NCBI GenBank assembly: GCA_036495445.1
Contig: DASXMX010000264.1
Coordinates: 1 to 17,159, forward strand
Reading direction: 5' to 3'
DNA length: 17,159 bases
DNA from: DASXMX01 sp036495445
GTDB taxonomy: Bacteria > Planctomycetota > Phycisphaerae > Tepidisphaerales > Tepidisphaeraceae
Shown here: one piece after another, positions 8,183 to 15,264 of the stretch
Layout: the number at the start of each line of letters is the position of its first letter
Numbering within the stretch: position 1 is the first letter of the stretch
Position numbers and translations under genes: made by a program
The notes under the pieces: generated by a model
Told to the model about the DNA's origin: nothing
The model's input: the letters and a program-made list of their open reading frames with translations, nothing else
Database searches by the model: none

Positions 8183-10612
8183 TTAGTCGGGCCAGGTCCA
8201 GCGATCGATCTCCGGCTTGTCGATCCCGTTTTCGTACGCGTAGCGCTGGCAGTCGATCTGCATGTTGCGCAGCTCGTCTTTCACGTGTGCCCCCGCGACG
8301 CGAAGCGACGGCACCCGGTCGATCACGTCGATCGCGAGGCTGAATCGATCGATCTGGTTGCGAATGGCCAGGTCCATCGGCGTGTTGATGTTGCCCTTTT
8401 CCTTGTACCCGCGGACGTGAATGTTCTTGTGGTTCGTCCGCCGGTACGTCAGTCGATGGATCAGCCACGGGTACCCGTGGAAATTGAAGATGACCGGCTT
8501 GTCCAACGTGAACAGGCTGTCGAAGTCCCGATCCGACAAGCCGTGCGGATGTTCGCTGTTGGGCGTGAGCTTGAACAGGTCCACCACGTTGACGAAACGG
8601 ATCTTGAGATTGGGGAAACGCTCGCGTAACAGCACGATCGCGGCCAGCGCTTCCTTGGTCGGGATGTCGCCGGCACTGGCCATGACCACGTCCGGCTCCG
8701 AATCCCCGTCATTGCTCGCCTTACGCCAGGCGCCGATCCCCTTGGCGCAGTGGGCGATCGCCTCGTCCATCGTCATGTACTGCAGGTGCTTTTGCTTGTC
8801 GCATACGATGACGTTGATGTAGTTGGTGCTCCTGAGGCAATGGTCGGCGACGGACAGCAGCGTGTTGACGTCCGGCGGCAGGTAGATCCGGCAGACGTCG
8901 GCGCTCTTGTTCACCACGACATCCAGGAACCCCGGATCCTGATGCGTGAACCCGTTGTGGTCCTGCCGCCACACCGTCGACGTGATCAGCAGATTGAGCG
9001 ACGGAATCGGCGCCCGCCAGGGCAGCTCGCGGCAGACCGCAAGCCACTTGGCGTGCTGGTTGAACATTGAATCGATCACGTGGGCGAACGCCTCATAGGT
9101 GGAGAAGAACCCGTGCCGCCCTGTCAGCAGGTATCCCTCGAGCCACCCCTCGAGCGTATGTTCGGAAAGCATTTCCAGGACGCGGCCGTCGGTGGAGAGT
9201 TGCCCGCCGTCCGCGTCCTCCGGCAGCATGTCGGCCAGCCAAAGCTTCTTGCTCACCTCGTAGATCGCATCGAGTCGGTTGGAAGCCGTCTCGTCGGGGC
9301 CGAAGACACGAAAGTTGGTCATGTTCTGGCGCATGATGTCGCGCAGGAACTGGGCCAACGGGCGCGTGTTCTCGGCGCTGATTTTCCCGGGCTTCTCAAG
9401 TTTGATGGCGTAGCTGCGGAAATCGGGCATCCGCAGCGGCCGCCGCAGCAGGCCGCCGTTGGCGTGCGGATTGGCGCTCATGCGGCGCGGGCCCTTCGGG
9501 GCCAACGCCTTGAGTTCCGGGATCAGCCGGCCGGTCTGGTCGAACAACTCCTCGGGCTTGTAGCCGCGAAGCCACTCTTCGAGTTGCTTCAGGTGAGCCG
9601 GGTTATTCTGCAGCCCGGCCAGCGGCACCTGGTGCGAGCGCCAAAAGCCTTCCACCTTGTGTCCGTCCACCTCCTTCGGGCCGGTCCAGCCCTTGGGACT
9701 CCGCAAGATGATCATGGGCCAGCGCGGCCGAACGAATGTGCCGTTCGATCGGGCCTCGCGCTGGATGTCGCGAATCTCCAGCACGCACTGCTCCAGCGTC
9801 GCTGCCATCAGTTGGTGCATGGCGGCCGGGTCGCTGCCTTCGACGAAGTGCGGCGTCCAGCCGTACCCCTTGAAGAGGTCTTCCAATTCCTGGTGTGAGA
9901 TGCGCGACAGCAGAGTCGGATTGTTGATCTTGTAGCCGTTCAGATGCAGGATCGGGAGGACCGCGCCATCCCGGGCCGGGTTCAGGAACTTGTTCGAATG
10001 CCACGAGGTTGAAAGCGGGCCCGTCTCCGCCTCACCGTCCCCGGCCACCACCGCGACCAGAAGATCCGGGTTGTCGAACGCCGCACCGAACGCGTGCGAA
10101 ACGGAGTAGCCCAGTTCGCCGCCCTCATGGATGGAGCCGGGGGTTTCCGGCGTGCAATGGCTCCCAATGCCGCCGGGAAACGAGAACTCTTTGAAGAATT
10201 CCCGCATCCCTGCTTCGTCCTCGCCCTTGTTGGGGTAAACCTCGGAATAGGTCCCCTCCAGGTAGGCCGGCGCCAGAACCCCGGGCGCGCCGTGACCGGG
10301 ACCGGCAAGGAAAATCGCATTCAAGTCGTGCTTGTTGATCAGGCGATTGAGATGCACATAGACGAAGCTCAGACCCGGGCTGGCGCCCCAGTGACCGAGG
10401 AGACGGAGTTTGATTTGCTCCGGCTGCAGTGGCTTTCGAAGTAACGGATTGTCGCGCAGATAGATCATCCCCGCGGCCAGGTAGTTGCAGGCCCGCCAGT
10501 AGGCATCGAGCTTTCGCAACTCGTCCGCAGACAACGGCTCTGGACGCTCCGAGCCTGCAGTGTCCGATTCTCGAACGCGGGCCGACGGTAGACCGGAAAT
10601 GACACTTGCCAT
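8183..10612 (-). CDS. xfp: Xylulose-5-phosphate/fructose-6-phosphate phosphoketolase
   Basis: This thiamine-diphosphate enzyme splits xylulose-5-P or fructose-6-P with phosphate to acetyl-phosphate plus glyceraldehyde-3-P or erythrose-4-P. The 809 residues match the usual length. Signatures are GHWGASPG (73-80), GPGHGAPG (104-111), the ThDP motif GDGEAETG (191-198) with LNGYKINNPT (224-233), GHKVEGF (317-323) and THQDPGF (556-562). The histidines H74, H107, H152, H318 and H557 appear to correspond to the active-site set known in bifidobacterial enzymes. ATG 10610-10612 is preferred over an upstream TTG at 10705 because AGGAGGAG lies 6 nt upstream of it, and the extra 31 codons cover the predicted promoter. 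It heads the operon with glgX and glgP, linking sugar cleavage to glycogen breakdown. No acetate kinase or phosphotransacetylase is nearby. Confidence 0.97.
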   Translation of the reverse strand: MASVISGLPSARVRESDTAGSERPEPLSADELRKLDAYWRACNYLAAGMIYLRDNPLLRKPLQPEQIKLRLLGHWGASPGLSFVYVHLNRLINKHDLNAIFLAGPGHGAPGVLAPAYLEGTYSEVYPNKGEDEAGMREFFKEFSFPGGIGSHCTPETPGSIHEGGELGYSVSHAFGAAFDNPDLLVAVVAGDGEAETGPLSTSWHSNKFLNPARDGAVLPILHLNGYKINNPTLLSRISHQELEDLFKGYGWTPHFVEGSDPAAMHQLMAATLEQCVLEIRDIQREARSNGTFVRPRWPMIILRSPKGWTGPKEVDGHKVEGFWRSHQVPLAGLQNNPAHLKQLEEWLRGYKPEELFDQTGRLIPELKALAPKGPRRMSANPHANGGLLRRPLRMPDFRSYAIKLEKPGKISAENTRPLAQFLRDIMRQNMTNFRVFGPDETASNRLDAIYEVSKKLWLADMLPEDADGGQLSTDGRVLEMLSEHTLEGWLEGYLLTGRHGFFSTYEAFAHVIDSMFNQHAKWLAVCRELPWRAPIPSLNLLITSTVWRQDHNGFTHQDPGFLDVVVNKSADVCRIYLPPDVNTLLSVADHCLRSTNYINVIVCDKQKHLQYMTMDEAIAHCAKGIGAWRKASNDGDSEPDVVMASAGDIPTKEALAAIVLLRERFPNLKIRFVNVVDLFKLTPNSEHPHGLSDRDFDSLFTLDKPVIFNFHGYPWLIHRLTYRRTNHKNIHVRGYKEKGNINTPMDLAIRNQIDRFSLAIDVIDRVPSLRVAGAHVKDELRNMQIDCQRYAYENGIDKPEIDRWTWPD

Positions 10613-10642
10613 CGCTGACTCCTCCTGCAGTGAACACGGCTG

Positions 10643-10658
10643 TGCAGTTGATGTGCCA
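10643..10658 (-). promoter_or_regulatory. Predicted sigma-54 (-24/-12) promoter of the xfp-glgX-glgP operon
   Basis: Read on the minus strand, the site is TGGCAC, five bases (ATCAA), then CTGCA. The invariant GG (10657-10656) and GC (10645-10644) are separated by exactly 10 bases. The known consensus is TGGCACG-N4-TTGCW, so the -24 element matches TGGCAC fully and the -12 element matches 4 of 5. A start near 10632 would give a leader of about 20 nt containing the AGGAGGAG ribosome site. An imperfect hairpin (arms 10654-10660 and 10670-10677) overlaps the -24 side. Confidence 0.65.
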
Positions 10659-10731
10659 GTTCCAACGGCACTGGGCATGCGTATAACGTTCGGGCAAGTA
10701 GGCAATTAGGCTCGCGTTGCCGCGCGCGTTG

Positions 10732-10785
10732 AGCCGGCCAACTCCAAAATGCTGGACTTCGCACGAGGAATTGGAGCCGCCGGCT
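10732..10785. promoter_or_regulatory. Long dyad in the divergent region, candidate enhancer (UAS)
   Basis: The left arm (10732-10747) is AGCCGGC, three bases, CTCCAA. The right arm (10771-10785) is TTGGAG, two bases, GCCGGCT. This is 13 matched pairs around a small internal loop with a 23-nt centre. The dyad midpoint is about 126 bp upstream of the predicted sigma-54 start of xfp, in the usual range for activator binding. No T-tract follows, and no gene ends here, so a terminator is unlikely. Confidence 0.45.
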
Positions 10786-10907
10786 GAAAGGGCACTCCCA
10801 CGCCATGCCCTTCCCGCAGCCCCGCAAACCTCACTTACAGCAGACTCTCGCGTCCCGATTATGATGGCAGGAGTTTGTCATCACGTGTGGTATTTTGTGC
10901 AACATAG

Positions 10908-10919
10908 CAAATCGATTTG
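10908..10919. promoter_or_regulatory. 12-bp perfect palindrome upstream of the HpnR-like gene
   Basis: CAAATCGATTTG is its own reverse complement, and ends 53 bp before the ATG at 10973. It sits in an AT-rich patch (10891-10919) within otherwise GC-rich DNA, a plausible promoter-operator position. No clear -35/-10 pair can be fixed beside it. Confidence 0.35.
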
Positions 10920-10972
10920 GCAGACGAACTCATGCGGACCCGCTTCGGAAGTGTCGCTTTGCGGTAACGACT

Positions 10973-12472
10973 ATGAAAGTGCTGCTCGTTCATCCCAGCG
11001 CCCTGCTCTATTCCGAGGTTTACCTGCGGCTGGAGCCGCTGGGGATGGAATGCGTCGCCGGCGCCGTCGAGCGGGCCGGGCATCCGGTGCGGCTCCTGGA
11101 TCTTCAGGTGTTCAACCACCGGGATTTCGAGCGGGAATTGGCTGCGTTTGCGCCGGATGCGATCGGGTTCAGCGTCAATTATCTGGCCAACGTGCCGGAG
11201 GTGATCGACCTGGCCCGGTTGGCCCGTCAGCGGCTGGCGAACTGTTTCATCTTCTGCGGCGGGCACAGCATCAGCTTCGTCGCCGAGGAAGTCTTGCAAC
11301 ACGCGGACGGGGCGATCGATGCGATCGTGAAGGGCGAGGGGGAGATCACCGTCCCTCGCATGCTCGCAACCGCTCCGCGCGTCGACGGACTGCCGGGCGT
11401 CGTGACGCCCCGCGGCTCGGGGCCGCGAGCCCCCATGCTGGAGGACCTCAACACCAGCCGGCCGGCCCGCCACCTCTCACGGAGGCGGCGCAAATACTTC
11501 ATCGGCGAACTCGACCCCTGCGCCTCGATCGAGTTCTCCCGCGGCTGCCCGTGGGATTGCTCGTTCTGCAGCGCCTGGACGTTCTACGGCCGCAGCTACC
11601 GCCAGGCCGACCCGGCGGTCGTCGCCGACGAGATGCGGACGATCCGCGAGCCCAACGTCTTCATCGTCGACGACGTGGCGTTCATCCACCCCGATCACGG
11701 TATGGCGATCGCCGACGAACTCGAACGCCGCAACGTCCGCAAGCGGTATTACCTGGAAACCCGTTGCGACGTGCTGATCCGCAACCAGGAAGTCTTTGCG
11801 CGGTGGGCAAAGCTGGGGTTAAACTACATGTTCCTCGGCCTCGAATCGCTGGATGCCGGGCAATTGAAGCTGTTTCGCAAGCGCTGCACGCCGAATCAGA
11901 ACTTCGAGGCGCTGGAGGTGGCGCGAAAGCTCGGCATCGATGTCGCGATCAATTTGATCACCGACCCGTCGTGGACCGTCGAGCAGTTCCGCGCCGACCA
12001 GGAATGGGCGGCGCAGGTGCCGGAGGTCGTCCACCTGACGGTGGCGACGCCGTACCCCGGCACGGAATTGTTTCACACCGAATCCCGCGAGCTGACCAGC
12101 CTCGATTACCGGCTCTACGACATCCAGCACGCGGTCGTGGAAACCCGGCTCCCGCTGCATCAGTTTTACCAGGAGCTGGTGAAAACGCAGGCGATCATCA
12201 ACCGCAAATTCATGGGCTGGCGGACCGCCGTCGCCGTTTCGAAAACGCTCTGCCGCCACCTGCTGCACGGCCAGACGAATTTCCTGCGGATGCTTTTCAA
12301 GTTTTCCAAGGCGTACAACGCCGACCGGTTTTACGCCGACCACTTCAAGTCCGTGAACTATTCCCTGAGGCGACCCGCCGAATACGGCCGGAAGCTGGGG
12401 CCGCAGGACCTGTTAGTGCATGTGGGCACGCCGGCCTCGCGGAAGCGAAACGCCATGCCCTCATCAACATGA
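10973..12472 (+). CDS. hpnR: B12-binding radical SAM enzyme, probable hopanoid C-3 methylase HpnR
   Basis: HpnR methylates hopanoids at C-3 using SAM and cobalamin. The 499-residue product has an N-terminal cobalamin-binding Rossmann-like domain (about 1-145: MKVLLVHPSALLYSEVYLRL, then GFSVNYLANVPEV and FCGGHSISF, KGEGE). It lacks the canonical DxHxxG histidine motif, as many class B radical SAM proteins do. A radical SAM barrel follows with the cluster motif CPWDCSFC (C192, C196, C199). The stretch AWTFYGRSYR after the cluster, YYLETRCDVLIRN, and the C-terminal HGQTNFLRMLFKFSKAYN agree with my recall of HpnR proteins. Other B12 radical SAM methylases are the alternative. No squalene-hopene cyclase or other hpn gene is in the window. 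ATG 10973 is chosen because the family starts at MKxLLVHPS; the ribosome site there is weak, and a longer frame from 10895 is less likely. Confidence 0.82.
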   Translation: MKVLLVHPSALLYSEVYLRLEPLGMECVAGAVERAGHPVRLLDLQVFNHRDFERELAAFAPDAIGFSVNYLANVPEVIDLARLARQRLANCFIFCGGHSISFVAEEVLQHADGAIDAIVKGEGEITVPRMLATAPRVDGLPGVVTPRGSGPRAPMLEDLNTSRPARHLSRRRRKYFIGELDPCASIEFSRGCPWDCSFCSAWTFYGRSYRQADPAVVADEMRTIREPNVFIVDDVAFIHPDHGMAIADELERRNVRKRYYLETRCDVLIRNQEVFARWAKLGLNYMFLGLESLDAGQLKLFRKRCTPNQNFEALEVARKLGIDVAINLITDPSWTVEQFRADQEWAAQVPEVVHLTVATPYPGTELFHTESRELTSLDYRLYDIQHAVVETRLPLHQFYQELVKTQAIINRKFMGWRTAVAVSKTLCRHLLHGQTNFLRMLFKFSKAYNADRFYADHFKSVNYSLRRPAEYGRKLGPQDLLVHVGTPASRKRNAMPSST

Positions 12473-12494
12473 TCTCCCGCCATCAGATTTAGCA

Positions 12495-12523
12495 CGAATC
12501 CGAAAATTGCGTCGGCGGATTCG
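12495..12523. terminator. 8-bp inverted repeat after hpnR (possible terminator or operator)
   Basis: CGAATCCG (12495-12502) and CGGATTCG (12516-12523) are perfect complements around a 13-nt loop, 22 bp past the hpnR stop and 65 bp before the SDR start. No run of T follows. It could stop hpnR transcription or act as an operator just upstream of the possible SDR promoter. Confidence 0.35.
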
Positions 12524-12534
12524 CGGGCCGGCGT

Positions 12535-12540
12535 TACAAT
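12535..12540 (+). promoter_or_regulatory. Possible -10 box for the SDR gene
   Basis: TACAAT stands out in a GC-rich intergenic stretch 47 bp before the SDR ATG. No good -35 hexamer is found 16-18 bp upstream, so this is only a tentative call. Confidence 0.25.
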
Positions 12541-12587
12541 GCTTCGGTCGTTCCTGCCCGGTCGCGCGAACTTGAAAGGAACTTGCC

Positions 12588-13463
12588 ATGGCCACCGAGC
12601 CCATCACAATTCCCGAGCCCCCACCGTTCGACAGCCTGCTCTCGCTCAAGGGGCGCTGCGCGGTGGTAACAGGCGGTAGTCGGGGGCTCGGCGAGGCCAT
12701 CGTTCGTCGCTTGAGTGAGGCGGGAGCCGCGGTCGTGTTGACCGGACGCGGGGTTGAAGCGCTAAGGCAGGTTGAGTCATCCATCGCCGCGGCGGGCGGG
12801 AAGGCGCTGGGTCTGCAAGCGGACGTGAGCAGCTTGGCTGACTCACAGAAGGTGATCGACCAGGCGGTCCAACGATTCGGACGCGTCGACATCCTCGTCA
12901 ACAACGCCGCCGTCTTCCCGCCGAGTCTGTTCATCGAGGTCAGTGAACAGACGTGGGACCAGACCGTTGATACCGATCTAAAGGGCGCATTCTTCCTCGC
13001 CCAGTTCGCCGCCAAGGCGATGATCGCCGCGGGCAACGGTGGCCGAATCATCAATCTGCTTTCCACCGACGCGCTGCGGCCCACCGGCAACCTGTCCGCC
13101 TACGGCGCGGCCAAGCTCGGCCTATGGTCAGCCACACAGGCGATGGCGAAGGAGCTTGCCGAGCACAAAATCCTGGTCAACGCGGTCACGCCCGGCGCGA
13201 CCATCACCCAGGATCGGCTGGATCAATTGAAGAGTGGCACGTTCACGGAACAGGTTCCCAAGTCCGCGGTCAAGACGCAGGAGAAGTTGCAGGCGGCCAT
13301 CAAGAGCGGGGGCTTCTTGCAGATGCTGACCGCCCTGATGCCCCTTGGCCGGCCCGGTTGGCCCGACGAGATCGCCAAAGCCGTGCTGTTCCTCGCCTCC
13401 GACATGGCCAGCTACGTCAGCGGCGCGAACCTGATCGTCGATGGCGCGCAGACCTTACGATAA
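12588..13463 (+). CDS. SDR-family NAD(P)-dependent oxidoreductase
   Basis: This is a classical short-chain dehydrogenase/reductase of 291 residues. The dinucleotide-binding motif is TGGSRGLG (28-35), the NNAA motif is at 105-108, and the catalytic set is S159, Y172 and K176 (YGAAK). The closing block PLGRPGWPDEIAKAVLFLASDMASYVSGANLIVDG is typical of the FabG/glucose-dehydrogenase-like branch. An unusually long segment (about 205-250) sits where the substrate loop lies in this family, so the substrate is not predictable. An N-terminal Pro-rich stretch (about 1-15) precedes the fold. AAAGGA lies 7 nt upstream of the ATG. The next gene starts 28 bp after the stop, suggesting co-transcription with the barrel protein. 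Proximity to hpnR invites a link to lipid metabolism, but nothing in the sequence shows it. Confidence 0.92.
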   Translation: MATEPITIPEPPPFDSLLSLKGRCAVVTGGSRGLGEAIVRRLSEAGAAVVLTGRGVEALRQVESSIAAAGGKALGLQADVSSLADSQKVIDQAVQRFGRVDILVNNAAVFPPSLFIEVSEQTWDQTVDTDLKGAFFLAQFAAKAMIAAGNGGRIINLLSTDALRPTGNLSAYGAAKLGLWSATQAMAKELAEHKILVNAVTPGATITQDRLDQLKSGTFTEQVPKSAVKTQEKLQAAIKSGGFLQMLTALMPLGRPGWPDEIAKAVLFLASDMASYVSGANLIVDGAQTLR

Positions 13464-13491
13464 CCGGGTTGATACACGGGCGAGAGATCGC

Positions 13492-14861
13492 ATGAGAAGC
13501 GTGTTCCAACGTGTTTGCGCCGCCGGTAGTGCGGCAATCGGTGTTTTTGCCGGCGTCATTCTGATCCAACCATCGGGCGCGCGGGGGGGGTGCGCCGCTG
13601 CCGGCGTCCACCCAGCCTGCCGCCGCTACCGCACCTGCGGCGTCGGGCCCGAATCCCCCCTCGCGGGCGTTGGCGCGGCCGTCGGCAATTACGCAGATCG
13701 CGCCGCGCCGATCCTTCCCGCCGGCAACGAAGAAACGTCGATCGATAACGCGGCGGCCGCCTACGAGATTCCGGCCACCCCCGCGCCGCCGGGCCGGGCA
13801 GGATCGGCGGCCACGCTCCCGGCAACGACCCCGTCCCAACCCGCCGCCACGCCTGCAAAAGGGGAGTTCCTCATCGCGCCGCTGCCGCATTACTCGCCCA
13901 CCTTCGGCTGGGGCGTCATCGGACGCCTGGGTTATATCTTCCCGCTGAATCCCGAGGACAAGGTCTCGCCGCCTTCGATCGTGGGCGCCTTCGGATACTA
14001 CAGCCAGAATCAAAGTTGGGCCGCGGGGTTGGCGTCGAAGCTTTACCTGGATGAGGACCGCTACCGGGTCACGGCCGCGTTGATGCACGCGGAGCTCAAC
14101 TACGACTTCTCGGGGATCGGCACCGCTGCCGGCACATCGGGCCAGTCGGTCCCGCTCGACCAGGAGATGACCGGCGGCATCTTCGAAGCGCTCTTCAAGG
14201 TTGCGCCTAACTTTTACGTCGGCCCGAAATACATCGGCTCAAAGATGCACATCAACGTGACGTCCGGCGAGGCCACCTCGTCCATCAGTGTTCCTGTCAG
14301 CGAGGCGAACTCGATCTTCTCCGGACTAGGCCTTCACGCCCAGTGGGACACGCGCGACAGCCAGTTCTACCCGCGCAAAGGCTACCTTGCCGACATCGAC
14401 ATCAGCTTCCACGACCCGGCCGTGGGCGACGACTTCGCCTATCAGGTTCTCACCCTTTCCTACAACCACTACTTCAGCCTCGCCTCCAACCAGGTGCTTG
14501 CCGTGCGCGCCCTGGGCGAGTTCGAGAACGGCGACGTCCCCTTCTACGCGCTGTGCAAATTCGGGCGAGGCAGCGACCTGCGCGGCTACAGGGTGGGTCA
14601 GTTTCAGGACACGCAGATGTTCGCCCCGCCCAGGCCGAGTACCGGTTGGAGATCACCAAGCGCATTGGTGCCGTTGCCTTCGCCGGCGTCGGAGAAGTGA
14701 TGCCGTCGTTGAACGCGCTGACGTTTGAAAACCTTCTGCCCAGCGGCGGCGTGGGGCTCCGCTACGTGTTGGCCGAGCAGAATCACGTTGCCCTTCGATT
14801 CGACGTCGCCTGGGGACGCGAGGGGGGACAGTTCTACTTGACCGTGGGCGAGGCGTTCTAG
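13492..14861 (+). pseudogene. Omp85/BamA-TamA-type outer-membrane barrel protein, frameshifted near the C-terminus
   Basis: The first frame (ATG 13492) gives a signal-like N-terminus (MRSVFQRVCAAGSAAIGVFA), a Pro/Ala-rich linker to about residue 120, then barrel strands starting at FGWGVIGRLGYIFPL, WDTRDSQFYPRKGYLADI and the loop-6 motif LRGYRVGQF. That frame then runs to an unrelated end at 14700. The family-like continuation, AEYRLEITKRIGAVAFAG through LPSGGVGLRYVL to GQFYLTVGEAF with terminal Phe, is in another frame ending at 14861. The switch lies at 14623-14630 in GCCCCGCC. Removing two bases there restores MFAAQAEYR, as expected in this family. It is barrel-only, with no POTRA repeats. 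It is either a real pseudogene or a sequencing error. The gene follows the SDR by 28 bp. Confidence 0.75.
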
Positions 14862-15264
14862 TCTGGTCCACGACCCGGCCGTGGGCACCCAGCACTTCCC
14901 GCTTTTGACGCAGACCGATTCCGCCGAAGAAAACGGGACAGTCACGATTCTGATGGGCTCGGTTGCCGGCGAGTTTTGCCCACCAATGAGCATTCGGATG
15001 AGTCCGGTAAACGCGACCGTCCCATTTTCAGGGTCTGTCGTAAACCAGCAAAACGGCTTGCCATGGCAGCTGCGCGAAGTCGAGAAGGCCGTTCCTGAAG
15101 ACGTATCAAAGCTTGCGGCGTCTTGCGGAATCGCGGTAGTTACATCGGTGGATCTGCTGCTGCTGGTCAACGGCGTGACGTCGAAAAAATGCGGCGCTAG
15201 GGCGGTAAAGGATGTAGTCCTCCGCCCGGGACGACAGGGGAACGCGCCACCCTGTTCCACATTA
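14862..15264. other. Probably non-coding patchwork after the Omp85-like gene
   Basis: An open frame runs through this stretch into the downstream ORF, but its product has no recognisable domain before about 15265. Its GC bias by codon position is weaker than in the confirmed genes. It holds the REP-like inverted pair (14929-15029) and a 6-bp hairpin (ACAGGG 15234-15239, CCCTGT 15250-15255). No ribosome site supports the GTG at 14881. Confidence 0.5.
14929..15029. repeat. REP/BIME-like pair of inverted 21-nt arms
   Basis: The left arm (14929-14949) begins GAAAACGGGACAGTCACG. The right arm, read on the minus strand from 15029 to 15009, begins GAAAATGGGACGGTCGCG. They match at 17 of 21 positions and enclose 59 bases. 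GGGACAGTC-type repeats that occur as dispersed inverted pairs near REP-associated transposases are familiar to me from many environmental bacterial genomes. No transposase is present here, so this is a non-autonomous copy or the remnant of a mobile element. Confidence 0.5.

Noticed and set aside
10613..10705. 31-codon N-terminal extension of phosphoketolase from TTG 10705
   Set aside because: It covers the predicted sigma-54 promoter and ribosome site, and is not part of the family's N-terminus.
10717..12492. 591-codon plus-strand frame overlapping hpnR
   Set aside because: Its product is Arg/Gly/Pro-rich and out of frame with the radical SAM cluster motif, so it is a shadow.
14881..15264. 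Upstream extension of the chimeric ORF as real coding sequence
   Set aside because: It runs through both REP-like arms, has no domain and no ribosome site at the GTG.
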